A DNA stretch of 64,000 nucleotides from Neobacillus piezotolerans (GTDB lineage: Bacteria > Bacillota > Bacilli > Bacillales > Cytobacillaceae): NCBI RefSeq assembly GCF_003362805.1, contig NZ_QNQT01000006.1, positions 62,001-126,000 of the forward strand, in the 5' to 3' direction. Each line of letters starts with the position of its first letter. Positions within the stretch are counted from its first letter, which is position 1. This document shows positions 56,140 to 64,000 of the stretch, in pieces. The position numbers and the translations under genes are program-made. A model generated the notes under the pieces. It saw nothing but the letters and a program-made list of their open reading frames with translations. It was not told the DNA's origin and did no database searches.

Positions 56140-56307
56140 ATGCAAAAGAAAAATCAGGAACAGCGTCCAGCTTATAGCTATGAGGAAAAAGGGATTCAGG
56201 AAGTAAGCGCCCAAATCATGGATGCCTATAACAGCGGTTTCATGGGGGAAGAGGAGGCACGGGAACGAACAGACGAATATCCGGTTATGAGAGGGGATCT
56301 CGAATAA
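56140..56307 (+). CDS. Small acidic protein of 55 residues
   Basis: Open frame MQKKNQEQRPAYSYEEKGIQ..., Glu-rich, ending MRGDLE. The middle segment (GIQEVSAQIMDAYNSGFMGEEEA) faintly recalls short DUF4025/YozQ-like spore-former proteins; this is a guess. A promoter-like sequence lies upstream, but the ribosome site is poor (GGAATGGTGCGG). It could also be non-coding. Confidence 0.45.
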   Translation: MQKKNQEQRPAYSYEEKGIQEVSAQIMDAYNSGFMGEEEARERTDEYPVMRGDLE

Positions 56308-56483
56308 CGAGGCGTTGTGGACATCCGGATATCTGAACGGTACTCCGTATAACCCCCATTTCCTGCGTGCAAGTTTGGACTGTTTACCCAGGAAATTTAT
56401 AATAGCGGGGCAATAACCCAAGACCCTCCTCCTTTCGACGCATATCCTTTAGTGTATTTAAAAATTACAGAGGAGGAATTACC

Positions 56484-56741
56484 TTGTACAACGAGTATCA
56501 ATTTGCGGGTGGACAGCCTGTTCATTTTACAAACCACAATATGATCGGCCCGAATGACGAGCGATTCGGCTTTGGGAGGCCTTGGGGCTTCGGTTTTGGC
56601 AGGCCGTGGGGCTGGGGCTTTGGTGGTCCTTTCGTAGGCGGCCTTCTTGGGGGCCTTGCAGCCGGAGCGCTAATTAGTCCATTTTTATACGGATATGGAT
56701 ATCCTTTTTACGGGGGATTTGGTTACCCTTACTTCTGGTAA
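56484..56741 (+). CDS. Small Gly/aromatic-rich protein
   Basis: 85 residues. The middle is a tandem of FGRPWG units (FGRPWGFGFGRPWGWGFGG), followed by a short hydrophobic Gly-Ala segment (GGLLGGLAAGALISPFLY) and a Tyr/Phe/Gly tail. The start is TTG 56484, with GGAGGAATTACC directly upstream. The composition resembles small spore-coat or membrane-interacting proteins of bacilli. No function is claimed. Confidence 0.7.
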   Translation: MYNEYQFAGGQPVHFTNHNMIGPNDERFGFGRPWGFGFGRPWGWGFGGPFVGGLLGGLAAGALISPFLYGYGYPFYGGFGYPYFW

Positions 56742-56848
56742 AATAATATGTGAATCAATCGGGGCGCCGGGCTTATGCCCGCGCCTCCTTGGCTGTTTGG
56801 CCCAGATTGCCGGAATGTAGATTAATTGTTTCCGTTGATAGTTTATTT

Positions 56849-56857
56849 TGGTAAAAT
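56849..56857 (+). promoter_or_regulatory. Candidate extended -10 promoter of ald
   Basis: TGG-TAAAAT, 46 bases before the ATG; no good -35 at the proper spacing. Confidence 0.35.
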
Positions 56858-56903
56858 GAAAGTGCTTGCATAACAGTACATATTTTGTGGGAGGCATTGA
56901 ATC

Positions 56904-58025
56904 ATGAGGATTGGGGTACCAGCGGAAATAAAAAATAATGAGAACCGTGTCGCTATGACGCCTGCCGGTGTTGTAAACCTGCTCAATTTCGGCCATGAAG
57001 TTTATATTCAGTCCGGGGCCGGGCTTGGTTCGGGCTTTACGGATGAAGATTACGAGACGGCCGGCGCGAGCATTGTCAAAACGGCTGCGGAAGCTTGGGA
57101 CAAGGATATGGTCATGAAGGTAAAGGAACCTCTTCCGGAAGAGTTTAAATACTTCTATGAAGGTTTAATCCTGTTTACGTATCTTCACCTTGCACCTGAG
57201 CCTGAATTGACGAAGGCGATGATGGAAAAGAAGGTTGTCGGAATTGCGTATGAAACCGTTCAGCTGCCAAATGGCGGCCTTCCGCTCCTTACGCCGATGA
57301 GTGAGGTAGCCGGGAGGATGGCAGCGCAAATTGGCGCGCAATTCCTGGAAAAAGTCCACGGCGGTAAAGGAATCCTGCTATCTGGCGTTCCTGGAGTCCA
57401 AAGAGGTACTGTAACGATTGTAGGAGGCGGTGTTGCAGGAACGAACGCTGCTAAGATGGCGATCGGCCTCGGAGCGAAAGTTACAATCATCGATTTAAAT
57501 CCGGAAAGGCTTCGCCAGCTCGATGATATTTTCGGTTCGGACATCACAACACTTATGTCCAATCCGTATAATATCGCGGAAGCTGTAAAGGAATCCGATC
57601 TTGTTATCGGAGCCGTCCTGATTCCGGGCGCGAAGGCCCCTAAGCTTGTCACAGAAGAGATGATCGAATCGATGACTCCTGGCAGCGTCGTCGTCGATAT
57701 CGCCATTGACCAGGGAGGCATTTTCGAAACGACCGACCGGATTACCACCCACGACAATCCAACATATATCAAGCATGGAGTCGTCCATTATGCTGTTGCG
57801 AATATGCCAGGTGCGGTGCCGAGGACATCGACGATCGCACTTACGAACGGAACCGTCCCTTACGCAATCCAAATCGCCAACAAAGGCTACAGGCAGGCCT
57901 GTCTTGATAATGAGGCCCTCCTGAAAGGAATCAACACCCTTCATGGCCATGTTACCTATAAAGCGGTAGCCGAAGCACAAGGGCTTGAATACGTAAGCGC
58001 GAAGGAATTGCTTGGACAGGAATAG
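56904..58025 (+). CDS. ald: Alanine dehydrogenase
   Basis: NAD-dependent enzyme interconverting L-alanine and pyruvate; in Bacillus it supports growth on alanine and normal sporulation. R15, K74 (MKVKEP) and H95 are the conserved active-site residues. The NAD-binding [11 protein letters not shown] lies near residue 173. The 373-residue length is standard. GGGAGG precedes the ATG. A shared terminator separates it from the convergent M24 peptidase. Confidence 0.95.
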   Translation: MRIGVPAEIKNNENRVAMTPAGVVNLLNFGHEVYIQSGAGLGSGFTDEDYETAGASIVKTAAEAWDKDMVMKVKEPLPEEFKYFYEGLILFTYLHLAPEPELTKAMMEKKVVGIAYETVQLPNGGLPLLTPMSEVAGRMAAQIGAQFLEKVHGGKGILLSGVPGVQRGTVTIVGGGVAGTNAAKMAIGLGAKVTIIDLNPERLRQLDDIFGSDITTLMSNPYNIAEAVKESDLVIGAVLIPGAKAPKLVTEEMIESMTPGSVVVDIAIDQGGIFETTDRITTHDNPTYIKHGVVHYAVANMPGAVPRTSTIALTNGTVPYAIQIANKGYRQACLDNEALLKGINTLHGHVTYKAVAEAQGLEYVSAKELLGQE

Positions 58026-58082
58026 GAAACACAAACTCCGTCCCGCGCTTAAGCCAGGAAACTTTAATGGCTCATACTAATT

Positions 58083-58120
58083 AAAAAGCAGGCATACCGT
58101 CACGCGGTAGCCTGCTTTTC
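58083..58120. terminator. Bidirectional terminator between ald and the M24 peptidase gene
   Basis: Stem AAAAAGCAGGC...TACCG / CGGTA...GCCTGCTTTT with T-tracts on both strands. Confidence 0.85.
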
Positions 58121-58134
58121 CTATATTGGAAGCT

Positions 58135-59238
58135 TTATTTTATGATCTGAAGTTCCTTCGGATACTTTGTCAAAATTTCAAGCCCTGACGCTGTTACGTG
58201 GACATCATCCTCAATCCTTACGCCGGCGACGCCCGGAACATAAATGCCCGGTTCGATTGTGAAGACCATTCCTTCTTCCAGCTTTAAAGGATTCGTTTCA
58301 GTTACTGACGGGTATTCATGGATGTTGATTCCAAGTCCGTGCCCGAGGCGATGCGGGAAATATTCGCCATAACCTGCCTCTGTAATAACGCTCCTTGCGG
58401 CAAGGTCAACAGCGGAACAAGGCGTTCCGGGCTTTCCTGCTTCAATTGCAGCCAGCTGGGCTTTTAGGACCGTATCGTAAATTTCTTTTTGCTTGTCGCT
58501 GACATCCCCGTAAGCAAGTGTGCGGGTAATATCGGAGCAGTATCTGTCTACGACGACTCCCAGGTCAAACAGGACAAAATCTCCTTTTTTGATTTTAGTC
58601 TGACCTGGATTTCCATGTGGTGAGGCGGCATTTTGGCCGGCCAGTACCATCGTGCTGAAGGACATTTGGCTGACGCCTTTTTTCTTGAGTTCAAACTCGA
58701 TGGCAGCGAGGACTTCGAGTTCGCTTTTTCCTTCGCTGATCTCACTTGCCCCGACTTCAATCGCGTAGTCCGCCAATGCGGCCGCTTCCCGCAGTGCCTT
58801 TAGTTCATTTTCGTCCTTTACAAGCCTCAACGACCGCATTTTTTCTTCAGCCGAAACAAACTGTTTGGCGTCAGGGAAAAGCTTCATGAGCTCCTCATAG
58901 CGCTCCACATTCAAATGCTCTTTTTCGATTGCGACTTTCGAAGCGTTTTTTTGTAGGCGCTTCGCGGCTGCGGTATGTACCATTTCCCAAGGGTTTTCAG
59001 TGTCCGTGAAACCGATGATTTCGTGGGCCCATCCGGATTGGAGGGCATCATTTTTTTCCATGGCCGGCAGGACAAGGAACGGCTCCTCATCCTGGAAAAC
59101 CGCAAGGCCCAAAAGGCGCTCATGTGGGTCCGTAAAATAGCCGCTCAAATAAAATACGTTATCCGGAGAAGTCAAAAAACATACATCTATGCCGTTTTCC
59201 TTCATCCAGGAAGAAAGTTTCTTCAATCTTTCGTTCAT
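58135..59238 (-). CDS. M24 family Xaa-Pro dipeptidase
   Basis: 367 residues. N-terminal creatinase-like domain (1-130), then the pita-bread metal site: FDLGVVVDRYCSDITRT (two aspartates), HRLGHGLGINIHEYP (His), FTIEPGIY and VRIEDDV (glutamates). Cleaves dipeptides with C-terminal proline. Similar in size to PapA/PapB (YqhT/YkvY) of B. subtilis; the paralogue cannot be fixed by eye. GGGGGATTCG precedes the ATG. Confidence 0.88.
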   Translation of the reverse strand: MNERLKKLSSWMKENGIDVCFLTSPDNVFYLSGYFTDPHERLLGLAVFQDEEPFLVLPAMEKNDALQSGWAHEIIGFTDTENPWEMVHTAAAKRLQKNASKVAIEKEHLNVERYEELMKLFPDAKQFVSAEEKMRSLRLVKDENELKALREAAALADYAIEVGASEISEGKSELEVLAAIEFELKKKGVSQMSFSTMVLAGQNAASPHGNPGQTKIKKGDFVLFDLGVVVDRYCSDITRTLAYGDVSDKQKEIYDTVLKAQLAAIEAGKPGTPCSAVDLAARSVITEAGYGEYFPHRLGHGLGINIHEYPSVTETNPLKLEEGMVFTIEPGIYVPGVAGVRIEDDVHVTASGLEILTKYPKELQIIK

Positions 59239-59405
59239 TCGAATCCCCCTCGCAATGTGTTTGGAAACAGTCTTATTATATCAATAATGGGACGCTGATA
59301 TAGGTTATTCGCATTAAAATGATGTTAAAAGTATAGCATGGCAGGAAATATAAAAAAAGAATGGAACCTATTAAGTAAATACTTTTATGGGAAGGGGATT
59401 GTAAA

Positions 59406-60086
59406 ATGAAAATATCCTATCATGGACACTCTGTCGTCAAAATCATTACCGGGGGGAAAACGATTTTAATAGACCCTTTTATTAATGGGAATAGGCTTAC
59501 CGATTTGAAGGCAGAAAATGAAAGCCCGGACGTGATCATCCTATCCCACGGGCACAATGATCATGTAGGGGATACGGTCAGCTTGGCGAAAAGAAATAAT
59601 TCCCTCGTCATAGCAAATGCTGAAATTTCCGATTTCCTCGGCTGGCAGGGCGTCAAGACCCATGCGATGCACATCGGAGGGTCCTACCAATTTGACTTTG
59701 GGAGAGTAAAACTCACCCAGGCATTCCACGGCTCCAGTTATGAAACCCCTGATAAACAGCTGATCTATTGCGGCATGCCAGCTGGGATCCTGTTGATGGC
59801 CGAGGGCAAAACGGTTTATCACGCAGGGGATACCGGGCTGTTTTCCGATATGAAATTGATTGGCGAACGTCATCCTATCGATGTGGCCTTTCTGCCTATT
59901 GGCGATAATTTTACAATGGGGCCGGAAGATGCGGCCTACGCGGCGAAGCTCCTCAATGCAAAAATGGTAATACCGATGCATTACAATACATTCCCGCTAA
60001 TTAAACAGGACCCCCACTCCTTTATTGAAATGCTCGAAGCCGGAAACGGTAAGGTATTGGACCCGGGTGATTCAATAGAAGTGTGA
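59406..60086 (+). CDS. ytkL: UPF0173 metal-dependent hydrolase YtkL
   Basis: 226-residue metallo-beta-lactamase-fold protein starting [13 protein letters not shown], with HGHNDH (zinc motif, near residue 48), HAGDTGLF and the C-terminal IPMHYNTFP. Substrate unknown. Size and opening sequence match the UPF0173 family. GGAAGGGGATT lies upstream of the ATG. Confidence 0.92.
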   Translation: MKISYHGHSVVKIITGGKTILIDPFINGNRLTDLKAENESPDVIILSHGHNDHVGDTVSLAKRNNSLVIANAEISDFLGWQGVKTHAMHIGGSYQFDFGRVKLTQAFHGSSYETPDKQLIYCGMPAGILLMAEGKTVYHAGDTGLFSDMKLIGERHPIDVAFLPIGDNFTMGPEDAAYAAKLLNAKMVIPMHYNTFPLIKQDPHSFIEMLEAGNGKVLDPGDSIEV

Positions 60087-60163
60087 TGGCCTAACCCGTT
60101 TGAGGACATTTTCCCTTCCTACGCGCATAAAATGGAACAAGCTTATGTAAGGGGGGAAAAACT

Positions 60164-60403
60164 GTGGCAAAAAATAGGTACATGCTTTGCTTTTTACTGG
60201 CAATCTTCCTCATCTATTACGCGGGGCCAAGGCTACCGTTTGAATTTGGCGGCGCCGGAGGAATATTCACGGCATCATGGACGGTGCTGGCCCTCCTGGT
60301 GCTTGGCGGAAATTTAGCGGGCACGATTCGGGCAAAAGAGGCAGCCGGGCCGCGTCCCGCGCGTATGCCAGGGCAAAAAAAGAGGATGCGTTCCCGCTAT
60401 TGA
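60164..60403 (+). CDS. Small membrane protein with basic tail
   Basis: 79 residues from GTG 60164, which follows AAGGGGGGAAA. Two hydrophobic helices (about residues 5-22 and 33-55) and a strongly basic C-terminus (RPARMPGQKKRMRSRY). Not recognised. Lies between ytkL and ytoI on the same strand. The good ribosome site and codon pattern support it as a real gene. Confidence 0.65.
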   Translation: MAKNRYMLCFLLAIFLIYYAGPRLPFEFGGAGGIFTASWTVLALLVLGGNLAGTIRAKEAAGPRPARMPGQKKRMRSRY

Positions 60404-60519
60404 CTGCCTTTGCACCGCTTTTCGGCTATCCTGCATTGAATCGGGCATTTTTTAACCTTATAATAAAAATAAAATGACGTCCTTAATTGATAGCGGGGAT
60501 AGGATAAAGGGTGAAGGTC

Positions 60520-61839
60520 TTGGCAACAAAGCACGAACAAATTCTGCAGTATATAGATGAGCTTACCATTGGGGATAAAATTTCCGTGCGCCAGATCGCC
60601 AAGGCGATGAATGTGAGTGAAGGGACCGCCTACAGGGCGATAAAAGATGCTGAAAACAAAGGATATGTCAGTACCATTGAAAGGGTAGGGACCATCCGGA
60701 TTGAACGGAAGAAAAAAGAAAATATTGAAAAACTGACATATGCGGAAATTGTCAATATCGTGGAGGGCCAGGTGATTGGCGGTAAAGCGGGCCTCCATAA
60801 AACGTTGAATAAATTCCTGATTGGCGCAATGAAACTGGACGCGATGATGAGATATACGGGCGCGGGCAATCTCCTCATAATCGGAAACCGGACAAAGGCG
60901 CATGAGTACGCGCTGAAAGCGGGGGCAGCCGTGCTGATAACCGGAGGCTTCGATACGGAAGAGCATGTAAAGAAGCTTGCCGACAAACTGCAGCTTCCGA
61001 TTATATCGACAAGCTATGATACCTTTACAGTCGCAACGATGATCAACAGGGCGATTTATGACCAGCTTATCAAAAAAGAAATTATCCTTGTCGAGGACAT
61101 CCTGACCCCTTTGGAAAAGACAGTTTACCTCAGGACATCGGATACGGTCAGCCAGTGGCACTCAAACAACCGCGAGACTAAACACGGTCGCTATCCGGTA
61201 GTCGACCAGGGCATGAAAGTACAGGGGATCGTTACTTCAAAAGATATACTGGGCCAGGAAATGGATACACAGATAGACAGGGTAATGACGAGGCATCCAA
61301 TGACTGTCGGCGGCAAAACGAGCGTTGCGTCCGCCTCGCATATGATGGTCTGGGAAGGCATCGAGCTATTGCCTGTAGTGGATGACTCAAACCGGCTTGA
61401 AGGCATCATCAGCCGCCAGGATGTCCTGAAAGCCCTCCAGATGGTCCAGAGGCAGCCTCAGGTGGGTGAAACGATTGATGACATCGTTACAAGCCAAATG
61501 CTTCTTACCCAAGGGAAAACAAAAGGCGAAGATTTTTATAAAATTGAAGTTTCCCCGCAAATGACAAACCACCTTGGGACCGTTTCCTATGGAGTTTTTA
61601 CGACGGTTGTCGCAGAAGCGGCAAGCCGGATTTTAAGAGGCTATAAAAAAGGGGACCTTGTAGTGGAAAACATGACCATTTACTTCCTGAAGCCGGTACA
61701 GATCGACAGCATCCTGGAAATTTATCCGAAGGTGCTTGAAGTCGGCCGCAAGTTCGGGAAAGTGGATGTCGAAGCGTTCAGCGATGGATTGATGGTCGGG
61801 AAAGCCATGATGATGTGCCAGCTGATTGATCGGCAATAA
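60520..61839 (+). CDS. ytoI: DRTGG/CBS/hotdog-domain regulator YtoI
   Basis: 439 residues. An N-terminal winged helix (about 1-60, ISVRQIAKAMNVSEGTAYRAI) is followed by a DRTGG domain (about 70-180), two CBS domains (about 190-310; RYPVVDQGMKVQGIVTSKDI and ELLPVVDDSNRLEGIISRQDV) and a C-terminal thioesterase-like hotdog domain (about 320-439). A DNA-binding sensor of nucleotides and acyl-CoA is suggested by the domains; the target is unknown. TTG 60520 is chosen because AAAGGGTGAAGG lies just upstream; GTG 60511 is an alternative. Confidence 0.86.
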   Translation: MATKHEQILQYIDELTIGDKISVRQIAKAMNVSEGTAYRAIKDAENKGYVSTIERVGTIRIERKKKENIEKLTYAEIVNIVEGQVIGGKAGLHKTLNKFLIGAMKLDAMMRYTGAGNLLIIGNRTKAHEYALKAGAAVLITGGFDTEEHVKKLADKLQLPIISTSYDTFTVATMINRAIYDQLIKKEIILVEDILTPLEKTVYLRTSDTVSQWHSNNRETKHGRYPVVDQGMKVQGIVTSKDILGQEMDTQIDRVMTRHPMTVGGKTSVASASHMMVWEGIELLPVVDDSNRLEGIISRQDVLKALQMVQRQPQVGETIDDIVTSQMLLTQGKTKGEDFYKIEVSPQMTNHLGTVSYGVFTTVVAEAASRILRGYKKGDLVVENMTIYFLKPVQIDSILEIYPKVLEVGRKFGKVDVEAFSDGLMVGKAMMMCQLIDRQ

Positions 61840-61850
61840 CCGCTAAGAAA

Positions 61851-61880
61851 AAAACTGCGCCTCCTTCAGGCGCAGTTTTA
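61851..61880. terminator. Terminator between ytoI and ytpI
   Basis: Stem AAAACTGCGCCT / AGGCGCAGTTTT, five-base loop; A/T-tracts on both sides serve both convergent genes. Confidence 0.88.
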
Positions 61881-61896
61881 AAAAATGGCTTTGGAC

Positions 61897-62196
61897 TCAG
61901 TTTTTGCCTTCCGCCTCTTCAATCGCATATGGCAAATAAAACTTGTATGCCTTTATTCCCGACCAAATATTGATTCCGCCAAGAAGGACAAAAACGGCGG
62001 CGATGATGAAAGACACCTTGGACTGGTAGATATACAACTGGTTGATGCCAAAAGCGAGCACAAACAATCCAAGAGCAATCCCGGATTTCGAGGAAATCCA
62101 CTTGCGCTCGACGGGTTTGTTGCTCCTTACATATTTTATTTTATAGAACACGTAAAAGGCCAGGGAAAATACGATAATGGTTACAAGTATTGGCAT
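61897..62196 (-). CDS. ytpI: YtpI family membrane protein
   Basis: 99 residues with three hydrophobic segments (about 2-19, 38-56 and 60-78) and a Lys-rich loop. Matches the Bacillus YtpI protein by size, opening and gene order (next to ytoI and nrnA). Function unknown. GGGGG lies about ten bases upstream of the ATG. Divergent from nrnA. Confidence 0.83.
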   Translation of the reverse strand: MPILVTIIVFSLAFYVFYKIKYVRSNKPVERKWISSKSGIALGLFVLAFGINQLYIYQSKVSFIIAAVFVLLGGINIWSGIKAYKFYLPYAIEEAEGKN

Positions 62197-62309
62197 TTGG
62201 AAGAACCCCCTCTTTCTACTACGATTTCAATTGTAGCCGGAAACGACGACAAATGCCACAATCCTGGTATTATTTTGTTTGTAATCATCTGATTTTAAGG
62301 AGACCATTT

Positions 62310-63242
62310 ATGGAAAACAAAATTTTTGATGCGATTGAACAGCATGGAACAATCATCATCCATAGGCATGTCAGGCCCGATCCGGATGCATACGGTTCAC
62401 AATGCGGGCTTGCTGAAATATTACGTGCTTCCTTTCCCGGAAAGGCTGTATATTCAGTCGGCAAGGATGAGGACACCCTCTCTTACCTCTGTGAAATGGA
62501 TAAAATCCCCGACAGCGCCTACGAGGGGGCCCTTGTCATCGTCTGTGATACCGCCAATACGGAAAGGGTATGCGATGAAAGGTACAGGCTGGGGAAAACA
62601 TTGATTAAAATCGACCATCATCCGAATGAGGATCCTTACGGAGATGTAATGTGGGTGGATACAACCGCAAGTTCGACGAGCGAAATGATATATGAACTGT
62701 ACCTTTCCGGAAGGGAACGCGGCCTTGTCCTGAACGATGAAGCTGCAAGGCTTTTGTATGCGGGGATTGTCGGGGATACAGGAAGATTCCTCTACCCGAG
62801 CACAACCGACAAAACCTTTGCGTACGCGGGCGAATTGATCCATTACAATTTCTCAAGGACCGATCTGTATGACAAGATGTACGAACTGAGCCCGAATATC
62901 ATTAAGCTGAATGGATTTATCCTGCAAAACTTTGAAATGCGGGAAAACGGGGTCGCATCCGTTATTTTGACAAAAGAACTCCTTCAGGAACATGGCGCGC
63001 TTCCATCCGAGGCTTCACTTCTTGTCAGCGAGCTTGGAAATGTAAAAGGAATAAAAGCATGGGTATTTTTCATTGAAGAGGATGACCAGATAAGGGTTCG
63101 GCTAAGGTCGAAAGGTCCGGTCATCAACGGGGTGGCTAGGAAGTTCCACGGTGGTGGGCATCCGCTAGCGGCAGGGGCGTCGATTTTTTCGTGGAATGAG
63201 ATGGATGATGTCATCCGTGAAATGAATAAAGCATGCGAATAG
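62310..63242 (+). CDS. nrnA: Bifunctional oligoribonuclease / pAp phosphatase NrnA
   Basis: DHH-DHHA1 family enzyme of 310 residues that degrades 2- to 5-base RNA fragments and dephosphorylates pAp. DHH motifs: HRHVRPDPDAYGS (residues 18-30), VCDTANTER and IDHHPNE (D102-H103-H104). DHHA1 motif GGGHPLAAGA near the C-terminus. ATG 62310 follows TTAAGGAGA; the long upstream extension lacks a ribosome site. In B. subtilis it was ytqI. A terminator follows. Confidence 0.95.
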   Translation: MENKIFDAIEQHGTIIIHRHVRPDPDAYGSQCGLAEILRASFPGKAVYSVGKDEDTLSYLCEMDKIPDSAYEGALVIVCDTANTERVCDERYRLGKTLIKIDHHPNEDPYGDVMWVDTTASSTSEMIYELYLSGRERGLVLNDEAARLLYAGIVGDTGRFLYPSTTDKTFAYAGELIHYNFSRTDLYDKMYELSPNIIKLNGFILQNFEMRENGVASVILTKELLQEHGALPSEASLLVSELGNVKGIKAWVFFIEEDDQIRVRLRSKGPVINGVARKFHGGGHPLAAGASIFSWNEMDDVIREMNKACE

Positions 63243-63257
63243 GTTTTTTCGATTTTT

Positions 63258-63300
63258 AAGGGCCGACCGGTTTGAAACGCTGGACGGCCCTTGTTTTTTT
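63258..63300 (+). terminator. Terminator of nrnA
   Basis: Stem AAGGGCCG / CGGCCCTT followed by GTTTTTTT. Confidence 0.85.
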
Positions 63301-63310
63301 ACTGGAATTA

Positions 63311-63814
63311 TCACGCGTCAAGGGTTAGATGGAGGACGATGGTGATGTTTGTGAAAAATACCAGTTCTTTTACCTCGAGCCTGTACTTTTTACCGTTCAG
63401 CGATACAGACCTGTTTTCGATGACCCTTTTTATTAAATCCCTGTTTTTATAAACGGTTTCAATATCTTTTGCCTTTAGTGTCTTTAAATCTTCCAGGACG
63501 GCTTCCTCTGTCTCGTGGACGCTGAGAAGGTCGAGCCCATATTTTTGATGGTTTGTTATTTTAACCGTTATTTGCTGGACTAGAAGGTGCCCGATGTTTT
63601 CTTTGTTCAGGTTTTTGAACTCCTCTTGCCAGATTAAGATGTCGCCCCTCAATTCCTGTATGGTATCTTTCTGCTCCTGGATAAGCAATGTCTGTTTTTC
63701 CTGAAGGACTCCATTCATATAAATGAACAGAAGCCAGCTGATTACGCCCCCGATGGCCATCCCCGCGAAAAATCGCTGCCACGACTTGTCATTGTAAAAG
63801 GCGGGGACCCTCAT
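63311..63814 (-). CDS. ytrI: Sporulation membrane protein YtrI
   Basis: 168 residues. N-terminal transmembrane helix (about 15-35, FFAGMAIGGVISWLLFIYM), then a coiled-coil-like stretch and a C-terminal mixed domain. YtrI and YtrH are sigma-E-controlled mother-cell proteins needed for efficient sporulation in B. subtilis. ATG 63814 overlaps the ytrH stop codon by four bases (ATGA). AGGAG lies upstream, within the end of ytrH. Confidence 0.86.
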   Translation of the reverse strand: MRVPAFYNDKSWQRFFAGMAIGGVISWLLFIYMNGVLQEKQTLLIQEQKDTIQELRGDILIWQEEFKNLNKENIGHLLVQQITVKITNHQKYGLDLLSVHETEEAVLEDLKTLKAKDIETVYKNRDLIKRVIENRSVSLNGKKYRLEVKELVFFTNITIVLHLTLDA

Positions 63815-64000
63815 GAAGAAATGAACTCCTGGGTAAACCATTCAATAAGGAGAGCCCCGGTCTGCGCTCCGCCTAAAGCGGATAAAATCAATAGAATTTG
63901 TTTGAAGATATCTTTCGTTTGGCCGTCGAAAATTCCCTTTTCAAATTCATAGATGGGATCGAATGTACCTCCTATCGCGGCTACGATGGCCCAAATCCTT
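63811..64000 (-). CDS. ytrH: Sporulation membrane protein YtrH, truncated by the window edge
   Basis: Only the C-terminal 62 or so codons are visible. The translation ...RIWAIVAAIGGTFDPIYEFEK... ends GALLIEWFTQEFISS, with a hydrophobic segment (QILLILSALGGAQTGALL). It fits YtrH by its pairing with ytrI, including the ATGA coupling. The N-terminus and its control lie beyond the window. Confidence 0.8.
   Translation of the reverse strand, partial: RIWAIVAAIGGTFDPIYEFEKGIFDGQTKDIFKQILLILSALGGAQTGALLIEWFTQEFISS

Overview
The window reads as a chromosomal core segment of an endospore-forming, low-to-moderate GC Firmicute of the family Bacillaceae (Bacillus sensu lato). Gene content and order closely follow the ytl-ytr region of Bacillus subtilis. 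The sporulation genes sspA, ytfJ, refZ, ytrI and ytrH are present. Starts often carry strong AGGAGG-type ribosome binding sites, and tyrosyl-tRNA synthetase is preceded by a T-box. I saw no prophage, insertion sequence, tRNA, rRNA or CRISPR array.

Layout. 1-322: tandem 141-bp structured repeat leading into D-amino-acid aminotransferase (dat). 1.3-12.8 kb: thpR-like RNA phosphodiesterase, lipid kinase ytlR, type I pullulanase (amyX), ytmP, ytzH, trmB, ytnP lactonase, a PepSY-like protein, ytoP aminopeptidase, a DUF84 protein, a lipoprotein, thioredoxin-like ytpP and ytpQ. 12.9-20 kb: DNA translocase sftA, murC, aminopeptidase ampS and the stress operon ytxGHJ with sigma-B-like and sigma-H-like promoters. 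20-27 kb: aroA (chorismate mutase/DAHP synthase), ccpA, acuABC and divergent acsA. 27-33 kb: modular interspersed repeats, a class A penicillin-binding protein, T-box-tyrS and rpsD. 33-45 kb: a methionine gamma-lyase with a perfect cre site, free-Met-sulfoxide reductase, refZ, ezrA, nifZ-thiI, sspA, ytcI, ytcJ and a frameshifted rarD. 45-56 kb: NAD kinase, sppA-yteJ, ytfI-ytfJ, a VOC protein, tpx, ytxK-ackA, an ecsC-family gene with moaB, and a UspA pair. 56-64 kb: small proteins, ald, an M24 peptidase, ytkL, ytoI, ytpI, nrnA, ytrI and the truncated ytrH.

How the genes work together. CcpA, its likely targets acuABC, acsA and the methionine gamma-lyase, and the acetate genes ackA and acsA form a carbon-overflow and acetate theme. 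AcuA and AcuC acetylate and deacetylate AcsA, whose target lysine is visible at K548. NifZ and ThiI are back to back and form a tRNA thiolation pair. SppA and YteJ form a membrane peptidase and regulator pair.

Most of the window is well-known housekeeping sequence. The parts not explained by known genes are mostly non-coding: three families of structured or tandem repeats (1-322; 27181-27556 with relatives at 33054-33140 and 40590-40633; 53397-53610), interleaved dyads upstream of ackA, and a palindrome in the murC promoter. I did not find a convincing new multi-gene system. All calls come from reading the sequence without database searches.
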